Shown here: piece by piece, positions 7,370 to 12,480 of the stretch
Numbering within the stretch: position 1 is the stretch's first letter
How the letters are laid out: each line of letters starts with the position of its first letter
NCBI GenBank assembly: GCA_029907755.1
Contig: JARYLH010000031.1
Location: 1 to 13,398, forward strand
DNA length: 13,398 nucleotides
Direction of reading: 5' to 3'
Source: Candidatus Methanosuratincola sp.
GTDB lineage: Archaea > Thermoproteota > Methanomethylicia > Methanomethylicales > Methanomethylicaceae
Translations under genes and position numbers: made by a program
The notes under the pieces: generated by a model
Told to the model about the DNA's origin: nothing
The model's input: the letters and a program-made list of their open reading frames with translations, nothing else
The model's database searches: none

Positions 7370-8065
7370 GTGCTTGCTTTGAAGATAACCGTTAAGCTTA
7401 GCGGTCATGTTTTGTTTCCTACGATCGATACGCAAGCAAGAATCTCAGAATACGCGGGAATCGTAAAGGAGCTCGTTTCCAAAGGTCATGAAGTGAATGT
7501 GGTTGTAGGGGGTGGGGCTCCTGCAAGGTACTACATTCAAATTGCGAGACAACAAGGTGCTGACGAGTCGACATGCGACTTTGTTGGAATACAGATAGCC
7601 AATCTCAACGCAAAGATATTTTCCATAGCATTAGGGGATCTCGCCTGCCCTTTTGTTCCTACAAACTATTATGAGATGCAGAAGGCAAAGAGCACAGGAA
7701 AGATAATAGTAATGGGCGGACTCCAGCCGGGGCAATCCACGAATGCCGTGGCATGCGTCTTGGCGGAATTCACGCATTCAAATTTACTAATCAACACAAC
7801 AACCGTTGATGGAGTCTATACATCCGATCCGAGAAAAGATCCTAAGGCAAGGCGTCTGAGCAAAGTGTCTGTTTCGGAATTGAACAAGATTCTGGAGTCG
7901 CTTGGCACAAAAGCTGGTGAATATGAGCTTCTAGATCCCGTAGCTCTTAGAATTATTCAAAGGTCTAGGATCACCACAAAGATAATAGATGGGACAGATC
8001 CCACGAATATCTCGGCCGCTTGTGCCGATTTGGAATCTGGGATAGGCACATTAATCGTCCCTTGA
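7370..8065 (+). CDS. pyrH: UMP kinase (archaeal PyrH)
   Basis: PyrH phosphorylates UMP to UDP in pyrimidine nucleotide synthesis, in the cytosol. The 231-residue amino-acid-kinase-fold protein has ITVKLSGHVLFP at the N-terminus (phosphate loop), VNVVVGGGAPARYYI, GLQPGQSTNAVACVLAE, the family signature TTVDGVYTSDPRKDPKA, and GEYELLDPVALRIIQRS near the end. Its length and the GQSTNAV segment suit the archaeal subfamily better than the bacterial one. There is no nearby ATG. GTG 7370 is chosen because it lies 27 bp from the TATA centre, and TTG 7379 is the alternative. The small zinc-ribbon gene follows after 12 bp, probably on the same transcript. Confidence 0.94.
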   Translation: MLALKITVKLSGHVLFPTIDTQARISEYAGIVKELVSKGHEVNVVVGGGAPARYYIQIARQQGADESTCDFVGIQIANLNAKIFSIALGDLACPFVPTNYYEMQKAKSTGKIIVMGGLQPGQSTNAVACVLAEFTHSNLLINTTTVDGVYTSDPRKDPKARRLSKVSVSELNKILESLGTKAGEYELLDPVALRIIQRSRITTKIIDGTDPTNISAACADLESGIGTLIVP

Positions 8066-8077
8066 AAGGTGATTATG

Positions 8078-8305
8078 ATGTCAAAGAAAAGCTATGAGGA
8101 AAGATGGGGTCCACACAACCACTGCATTATATGCGGAAATGCGATTCCTGAGGGTGAAAAATATTGCAGCGATATCTGCAAAAAGAAGTATGAGGAGGAG
8201 TTAAAGAAGGCAAGCCGCCAACAAAAGATTAGTTACATTTTCATTATCGCAATGGGCGCCCTCTTGGTTGCAATGTTCCTTCTGCCGTATTTGTTAGGTC
8301 AATGA
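8078..8305 (+). CDS. Small zinc-ribbon protein with C-terminal membrane anchor (DUF2116-like)
   Basis: The product has 75 residues. A Cys4 site, CIICG and CSDIC (C-x2-C then C-x3-C) within HNHCIICGNAIPEGEKYCSD, matches the small archaeal DUF2116 zinc-ribbon type, whose function is unknown to me. A charged stretch KKKYEEELKKASRQQK follows. One hydrophobic helix, ISYIFIIAMGALLVAMFLLP, closes the chain, so it is probably a tail-anchored protein with the zinc ribbon in the cytosol. AGGTGAT at 8067-8073 overlaps the end of pyrH and favours ATG 8078; ATG 8075 and GTG 8069 are also in frame. Its place after pyrH suggests cotranscription, not a shared role. Confidence 0.8.
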   Translation: MSKKSYEERWGPHNHCIICGNAIPEGEKYCSDICKKKYEEELKKASRQQKISYIFIIAMGALLVAMFLLPYLLGQ

Positions 8306-8347
8306 TCTTTCTATGCGTATCAAGCAAAGATCAAATTAGCTTTACGC

Positions 8348-8355
8348 TTAAATAT
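8348..8355 (+). promoter_or_regulatory. TATA box of tRNA-Leu
   Basis: TTAAATAT is centred 27 bp upstream of the tRNA-Leu 5' end at 8379, in an otherwise plain intergenic gap. Confidence 0.45.
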
Positions 8356-8378
8356 CCCTGAATTTCTTATCTCCGTGG

Positions 8379-8482
8379 GCGGGGATCCCCTAGCCAGGTC
8401 AAAGGGGAAGGACTCAAGATCTCTGAGATGGGTTATCCTTTGGCGAAGGCCTTCGTGGGTTCAAATCCCACTCCCCGCACCA
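8379..8482 (+). tRNA. tRNA-Leu (CAA) with 16-nt intron
   Basis: This is a class II tRNA with acceptor GCGGGGA/TCCCCGC, D stem CCCT/AGGG, a long variable arm (TGGCGAAGGCC) and T arm GTGGG-TTCAAAT-CCCAC. The discriminator is A and CCA is encoded (8480-8482). The anticodon stem AAGGA (8408-8412) pairs with TCCTT (8436-8440), and the anticodon CAA is at 8415-8417. A 16-nt intron (8419-8434) lies at the canonical 37/38 site. The BHB is clear: CTCA (8413-8416) pairs with TGGG (8429-8432), with 3-nt bulges AG^A and TT^A at the cut sites. TCT/AGA closes a 3-nt intron loop. It ends 24 bp from the convergent cupin gene. Confidence 0.94.
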
Positions 8483-8505
8483 TTTTCAAAAACGTTATTT
8501 TCTGA

Positions 8506-8796
8506 TCATAATAACAGCATTTTAAATCGCTTCGGAGCATTGACTGCATGCGGCTTGTTCGCAGGCAGAATTATCGAGTCTCCCTCGCCCAAGACATTTC
8601 TTTCTCCTTGGATCGTTATTTCAGCCTGCCCTTCAATAACGTGTATGAATGCATCATAAGGGGCAGTGTGCTCGCTGAGTTTCTGGCCTTGATCGAAAGC
8701 AAAAATCGTAAGGCTTCCGCTATCTTCGTCCAAAAGCACACTGCTCACAATGCTGTTGGTCTGATAGTTCACGAGCTCTTTGGTCTTTAACGCCAT
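8506..8796 (-). CDS. Small single-domain cupin protein
   Basis: The 96-residue protein is one cupin beta-barrel. It carries HTAPYDAFIHVIEGQAEITI (first conserved motif; one His-x-His histidine is replaced by Ala) followed by GEGDSIILPANKPHAVNA (second motif, with the PxxxPH histidine). Small cupins of this kind bind a metal or a small ligand, and I cannot name the substrate. Start ATG 8796 has GGTG four bases upstream. An in-frame upstream start at 8814 is possible but lies before that site. It follows the GYD gene by 47 bp on the same strand. A TATA-like stretch at 8819-8828 could also give it its own promoter. Confidence 0.82.
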   Translation of the reverse strand: MALKTKELVNYQTNSIVSSVLLDEDSGSLTIFAFDQGQKLSEHTAPYDAFIHVIEGQAEITIQGERNVLGEGDSIILPANKPHAVNAPKRFKMLLL

Positions 8797-8843
8797 AAAA
8801 CACCACTTCTGCACTAAGAAATAAAAAAGTAAAACTCATGGAA

Positions 8844-9134
8844 TCACTTGGATTTGAGGTCCTTTATGAACGTGTCAATGGGGACTGCTGGCATAGATAG
8901 TATTTTCACGGTGCCCCTAGAACCGAACTCCGCGGATATTTTGTAAACAATTTCGTTAGACGGCGCTTCGATTATGTTTACAAAGTCGTATGGTCCAAGA
9001 GTCGCGAACTGGTGTATCATTTTAGCACCCCATGCCTCAAGTTCCTTGTTGACTTCCTTGATCCTTTCGGGTTTTTCTTTAATTGTTTTCCTTCCTTCGG
9101 CTGTTAGGTTGGATAGAAGTACATAATAGGGCAA
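8844..9134 (-). CDS. GYD-domain protein
   Basis: The product has about 96 residues of the GYD family (ferredoxin-like fold, widespread, function unclear). Typical features are PYYVLLSNLTAEGRKTIKE at the start, the KPERIKEVNKELEAWGAK helix, LGPYDFVNIIEAPS (the GYD-like segment, here GPYD) and FGSRGTVKILSMPAV at the end. TTG 9134 is chosen because GGAGGGGG (9141-9148) lies six bases upstream and the protein then starts at the usual place. The ATG at 9149 overlaps that ribosome-binding site and would add five residues. It lies between the CBS and cupin genes, all on the minus strand with gaps of about 50 bp. Confidence 0.85.
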   Translation of the reverse strand: MPYYVLLSNLTAEGRKTIKEKPERIKEVNKELEAWGAKMIHQFATLGPYDFVNIIEAPSNEIVYKISAEFGSRGTVKILSMPAVPIDTFIKDLKSK

Positions 9135-9184
9135 AATTGCCCCCTCCATTTCTATTTGCTACTAATTATCTAATTAATCTTGGC

Positions 9185-10003
9185 TTACATTGAGTATGCT
9201 TCGACCAGATCTCTTGCGGTTATTATGCCCGATAGTTCCCCATCCTCCAGAACGGGTAGCCTCCTCACGTGCCTGGAAGCCATTAGAATGGCCGCCCTAT
9301 GTATGCTCCAGTCCGATTCGATAGTTATCAGAGGCGAAGAAGCAAACTTCTGCACCTCTTCTTCAAGAGAGACCTCCTTGTAGATCACCTTGGAAAGCAG
9401 ATCCCTTTCAGTGAATATTCCCCACGGCTTGCCTTCCTTAGTTATTATCAACGATCCGATTCTTTCCTTGCCCATGATCTTTGCAGCGTTTACAATTTTT
9501 TCCTCAGGATCTACCGTCCTAACTTTTCTGGTCATGAAGTATTTTACCAACACAGTCGTTTCGGGGGCCTCAGGAAGTGACTTTATGAGGTCTGAAGCGG
9601 TCACTATTCCAACCGCCTTCCGATCTTCGGTAACTACCAACTTTCCTTTCTGCTTTATCATCGTCCTTGCAGCCTCCCTGATTGTGGCCTGCGGTCTTAT
9701 GGTCACAAGTCTTGGCGAATAAACGTCAAAAACTCTTACATCGTTTGGTTTTTTATCCGCAGCAATAACTCGCGTCAGAAGATCTCTTTCTGTAACTATT
9801 CCAAGCGGACGTTCCTGCCCTTTAACCAGAAGGCTTCCTATGTGGTGCTCTCCCATTAATTTTGCTGCTTCAAGCATCGTCCTTTCCTGTTCGATGTATT
9901 TCAATTCCGTGCTCATTATCTCTGAGACATGTTTGTGCTTCTTATATTCGCTGTATGCCACATCGATTACACTCGGGAACTCCTCTTTCAATGTCGTTTT
10001 CAT
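9185..10003 (-). CDS. Protein with four CBS domains
   Basis: The 272 residues consist of two Bateman modules, with CBS repeats near 27-81, 92-145, 154-208 and 219-271. Repeats 1 and 3 contain the sequence G(I)(V/F)TERDLL, repeat 2 GIVTASDLI and repeat 4 GIITARDLV, the Thr/Ser-x-x-Asp pattern that contacts ribose and phosphate of adenine nucleotides or SAM. There is no enzymatic or DNA-binding domain, so it is probably a stand-alone energy or ligand sensor acting on an unknown partner. A strong ribosome-binding site GGAGGGG (10007-10013) supports ATG 10003. The GYD gene follows 50 bp downstream, suggesting a three-gene transcript with the cupin. Confidence 0.92.
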   Translation of the reverse strand: MKTTLKEEFPSVIDVAYSEYKKHKHVSEIMSTELKYIEQERTMLEAAKLMGEHHIGSLLVKGQERPLGIVTERDLLTRVIAADKKPNDVRVFDVYSPRLVTIRPQATIREAARTMIKQKGKLVVTEDRKAVGIVTASDLIKSLPEAPETTVLVKYFMTRKVRTVDPEEKIVNAAKIMGKERIGSLIITKEGKPWGIFTERDLLSKVIYKEVSLEEEVQKFASSPLITIESDWSIHRAAILMASRHVRRLPVLEDGELSGIITARDLVEAYSM

Positions 10004-10150
10004 AATCCCCTCCTAAATATACCTCCGAAACCAAAAATATAAAAAATTCCGGATAACCATTTATGGAAGCGCATCCAATATAGAAATATCTGATCTTTCT
10101 TATTTTTATGTTCAATTTTTCTGCATTTTTTTGCAATTGTTGTCGAGCGT

Positions 10151-10734
10151 TTAGTGCTTGGAAAAATGAGGCAGATCGGTTTCCGCTGATCTTTCGCTTA
10201 TAATGAAAGCGTCAATAAGCCATGGAAGCGTCAATAATGAAGAAATCAATTCTGGCACCGCTGCTCCGTGAAAAATTACTTTATTAAAATGTAGCCACCA
10301 AACCGGGACTGCTAGCAAAATTAACAAAGCCAAAAAGTTCTTCGTTTCGTAGAAATAGGCAAGCCCAGTAAAAAGCAAAAGCAGGAACAGCGTCAAAGAG
10401 ACATAAAAATGGATTCTACCGTAATTCTCGCAGAAAACACCTACTAGTTGAAGAGAAAACCCCGTGAGTGCTAAAAATTTTGCAGTAAGTGGTGCTTTGT
10501 TACGGAATCCCTTTATACTGTAGGTAAAAATTAGAAGCCCAGTGATCACCAAGCCTCCATTGAAAAAGGGAGCGGATAGATTTCTGAGGTTTCCAAGATC
10601 ACTTAGCGCATTCTCCAGCCAATTGAACCATGTGAAATTGATATTGAAATGAATATTGTTATGTAAAGCGAAGCAACCGCTAACGGTCCTGTATGGCTCC
10701 ATTTCAATGCGTTCGTCCCTCTTTGTCGGCTCAT
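10151..10734 (-). CDS. DUF998-like membrane protein with an apparent frameshift
   Basis: The frame ending at 10151 contains NWLENALSDLGN, LSAPFFNGGLVITGLLIF and several later hydrophobic segments, the pattern of the DUF998 multi-pass family. Read from its own first start (10702), the first membrane helix is missing. The adjacent frame from ATG 10734 supplies it: ALKWSHTGPLAVASLYITIF then ISISIS, after which that frame soon stops. One extra base beside 10632 would turn TCACATGG into TCA-CCA-TGG and join ISIS to PWFNWLENALSD, giving about 194 residues and six helices. A TATA element (10761-10767) about 30 bp before 10734 supports that start as leaderless. It is either a one-base sequence error or a recent pseudogene. 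Function unknown. Confidence 0.72.
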
Positions 10735-10760
10735 TAATGTTATTGAATGCTTCTTTTGTT

Positions 10761-10767
10761 TTTATAA
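10761..10767 (-). promoter_or_regulatory. TATA box of the DUF998-like gene
   Basis: TTATAAA on the minus strand lies 27-33 bp upstream of ATG 10734, which has no ribosome-binding site. This fits a leaderless mRNA beginning at that ATG. Confidence 0.45.
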
Positions 10768-10822
10768 TGGTTATTGGTCTTGCAAAAAATTAATTAACCT
10801 TATGTGCCGGTTAAATATCGGC

Positions 10823-10920
10823 GCCTCAGTGGCTCAGCCTGGTAGAGCACCGCCTTGGTATGCTTTTGATGTTGCCCAAATAGGCGGTGGTCGCGGGTTC
10901 AAACCCCGCCTGAGGCTCCA
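10823..10920 (+). tRNA. tRNA-Thr (GGT) with 21-nt intron
   Basis: The acceptor is GCCTCAG/CTGAGGC, with D stem GCTC/GAGC and T arm GCGGG-TTCAAAC-CCCGC. The discriminator is T and CCA is encoded (10918-10920). The anticodon stem CCGCC (10850-10854) pairs with GGCGG (10883-10887), and the anticodon GGT is at 10857-10859. A 21-nt intron (10861-10881) sits at the canonical 37/38 site. TTGG (10855-10858) pairs with CCAA (10876-10879), with bulges TA^T and AT^A. The intron-side helix is weak, only GC/GC, so the BHB is of the relaxed type. No clear TATA box is seen at the expected distance. Confidence 0.93.
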
Positions 10921-10990
10921 TAATTGACAGAAAAATTGTGGATAATTAAAAGCGAACTTTTCTGTAGGATCAGAAATTTGCCAAATTAGG

Positions 10991-11000
10991 TTTATATAAT
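10991..11000 (+). promoter_or_regulatory. TATA box of tRNA-Trp
   Basis: TTTATATAAT is a strong TATA-like element centred about 30 bp upstream of the tRNA-Trp 5' end at 11026. Confidence 0.5.
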
Positions 11001-11054
11001 CCCGTTTATTTTCTCTGAATTTGGTGGGGCTGTGGTCTAGCACGGTATGACGGC

Positions 11055-11085
11055 AAGGCGAAGGGGGAAACCCTCGCCTCGTTAA
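11055..11085 (+). other. Intron 1 of tRNA-Trp, non-canonical position 28/29
   Basis: The 31-nt intron is bounded by a BHB whose central helix uses D-stem residues 23-26. The internal stem AGGCGA-GGG / CCCTCGCCT (11056-11079) has one bulged A and loop GGAAA. The exon joint is fixed by sequence: only joining ...GGC to GGG... rebuilds the stem GCGGG. Confidence 0.85.
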
Positions 11086-11094
11086 GGGCTCCAG

Positions 11095-11159
11095 AGGCTT
11101 CATTGAAGAAAATATGACCTTTGAGGGATGATTTTCTTCTGGAGCGGCTAGGCGGGGAA
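11095..11159 (+). other. Intron 2 of tRNA-Trp, canonical position 37/38
   Basis: The 65-nt intron contains a hairpin GAAGAAAAT (11105-11113) / ATTTTCTTC (11131-11139). Its internal loop ATGA/GATG can form tandem G-A pairs below a CCT/AGG tip. Some archaeal Trp introns act as C/D-box guides for modification of their own tRNA. Here boxes C and D are not convincing, so a guide function is not claimed. Confidence 0.8.
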
Positions 11160-11214
11160 ACCCGCATGTCGGGGGTTCAAGTCCCTCCAGCCCCACTAAT
11201 TGTTGATAAAACGT

Positions 11215-12339
11215 TTAGCCAGCAATGTTGTCATGCAGTACCTCAAAGGCCTCGGGGGTTAACAAACCTCTCTTTATGTCTTCTTTGTACTCTTCCTCTG
11301 CAAAATGCTTCTTTTTCATGCTGAGCGAAATTAAGTTCTCTTTAACAGACGCATCTGCCTCGGAGCATTCGATGTATTTCCCTCTTACGGCCCGGTTTAC
11401 TAGATCCTCTCCATTTTTTGATCGAATAATCAAGACAGACCAATCTGGGGAGACGCCCTCCACCCTTCCTACCGAAACATCAGAGACCAAACCTGTGAGA
11501 TCTTGGCAAGTTTTACACCCTTCTCTCACGCGCTCCCAAATTTCTTTCGTTGGGATCTTGATCTGGTTGGAACCAATGTTTACATTGAACTCCGAATCTA
11601 GCTCGATACTTCTGATTTTGGCTTTCTCAACCCCCCTCTCCTCGAGGCTTTCAATAAGATCTTTTAGTGAGGAGATGCTCCATAGGCAGAAAAGGCCAAT
11701 CAAAGGGCCAAGCTCATCGCTCGACTTGTGACCAAATATCTGTAGTTTCCTCATGGCAATCATGTGGCAAGGGACTCCTACAAATGCAACTCTTGAACCT
11801 GAATATCCTTTAATCAGCGAGTCAAATGCTTTCGCAACAGCTGCTGGATGAAAATGCACACTCAGCATGGAGGGCAGAAAATCGCTTATTGGTGGGATCT
11901 TTTGCTTGAGCTGGAACTTCATATTTCCCAGCTCTTTTGTTTCAGACGCAACTACTGCGTCGACAAGCCCTTCTTCGAGTGCGCAAAGGGCCAACGATGT
12001 CGCAACGCCTCCGCTACCCGTAAGTTCCCTTATGTCGCCGAAAGTGCTTCGTGCAATTTTTATTGAATAAAACCTTCCTATTCCGGGAAGAAAGCTTGGT
12101 CCTGTCGAAAACTCATCAAAAACCTTCTGAATGTTCGGCCCTGTGTGGGGGCATATGTCATAACATATCCTACACTCTGGGACTATATCATTACAATCGT
12201 AAACTTGTGAGTTGTTTGTCTCGGTGATTTCAATTGCATTCATCGGGCATGCCACCTCGCACGCCCCACACAACGTACAGATCTCGCTGCTGATGATCTT
12301 TTTTTGGAGTTGTTGATAGCCATTGAAGCAAAATTCCAT
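11215..12339 (-). CDS. Coenzyme F420 hydrogenase/dehydrogenase beta-subunit (FrhB) family protein
   Basis: The 374-residue protein begins with a ferredoxin-type cluster motif CTLCGACEVACP (C21, C24, C27, C31) and a second cysteine set CRICYDICP (56-64). The FrhB N- and C-terminal domains follow: FGDIRELTGSGGVATSLALC, AFVGVPCHMIAMRKLQ, LIGLFCLWS and CKTCQDLTGLVSDVSVG. Family members pass electrons between F420 (via FAD) and iron-sulfur partners in hydrogenases, formate dehydrogenases and sulfite or glutamate enzymes. No large subunit, hydrogenase or F420 gene is adjacent, so the partner is unknown. ATG 12339 has no ribosome-binding site, but an AT-rich TATA element at about 12357-12370 fits a leaderless mRNA. 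It is convergent with tRNA-Trp. Confidence 0.88.
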   Translation of the reverse strand: MEFCFNGYQQLQKKIISSEICTLCGACEVACPMNAIEITETNNSQVYDCNDIVPECRICYDICPHTGPNIQKVFDEFSTGPSFLPGIGRFYSIKIARSTFGDIRELTGSGGVATSLALCALEEGLVDAVVASETKELGNMKFQLKQKIPPISDFLPSMLSVHFHPAAVAKAFDSLIKGYSGSRVAFVGVPCHMIAMRKLQIFGHKSSDELGPLIGLFCLWSISSLKDLIESLEERGVEKAKIRSIELDSEFNVNIGSNQIKIPTKEIWERVREGCKTCQDLTGLVSDVSVGRVEGVSPDWSVLIIRSKNGEDLVNRAVRGKYIECSEADASVKENLISLSMKKKHFAEEEYKEDIKRGLLTPEAFEVLHDNIAG

Positions 12340-12356
12340 GTTTTTGTTATAACGGC

Positions 12357-12370
12357 TTTATTTAAAAATT
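12357..12370 (-). promoter_or_regulatory. TATA region of the FrhB-like gene
   Basis: The minus strand reads AATTTTTAAATAAA, centred about 25 bp before ATG 12339. The rest of 12371-12480 holds only a weak imperfect inverted repeat CCTCTTT/AAAAGGAGG near 12403-12422, a possible terminator of the upstream gene. Confidence 0.4.
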
Positions 12371-12480
12371 TTTGCAATGCCTTCTCTCTTCACTCATTAC
12401 AAACCTCTTTCAAAAAAGGAGGTAGTTTTTCAGTAATGTCGTTCTTCAAGGCACCTGACCCTTCAATTATTTACTTTACC

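Larger units (their letters stand above)
11026..11195 (+). tRNA. tRNA-Trp (CCA) with two introns
   Basis: The 170-nt gene gives a 74-nt mature tRNA. The acceptor is GGGGCTG/CAGCCCC, the T arm GGGGG-TTCAAGT-CCCTC and the discriminator A; CCA is not encoded (the next bases are CTA). Intron 1 (11055-11085, 31 nt) splits the anticodon stem between 28 and 29. GACG (11049-11052) pairs with CGTT (11080-11083) between bulges GC^A and AA^G, and the intron forms a 9-bp stem with loop GGAAA. Intron 2 (11095-11159, 65 nt) is at 37/38. CTCC (11089-11092) pairs with GGGG (11154-11157), with bulges AG^A and AA^A. After both cuts GCGGG pairs with CCCGC (11161-11165) around loop CTCCAGA, anticodon CCA. Removing only one intron leaves no proper anticodon stem. 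Confidence 0.92.

Noticed and set aside
8375..8659. 94-codon plus-strand ORF starting MGGDPLARSKG
   Set aside because: The first third is tRNA-Leu and the rest is antisense to the cupin gene.
11095..11159. C/D-box guide RNA in the Trp intron
   Set aside because: The closest boxes (GATGATT and CTGG) deviate from the consensus, and no clean guide spaced from a D box was found.
10834..11324. ORFs beginning MGLEGLEPPTCG (-) and MRDDFLLERLGG (+)
   Set aside because: They are translations of tRNA-Thr and tRNA-Trp exons and introns; the BHB structures explain the sequence.
11225..11731. 168-codon plus-strand ORF
   Set aside because: It is antisense to the FrhB-like gene and rich in Ser and Thr, with no recognisable motif.
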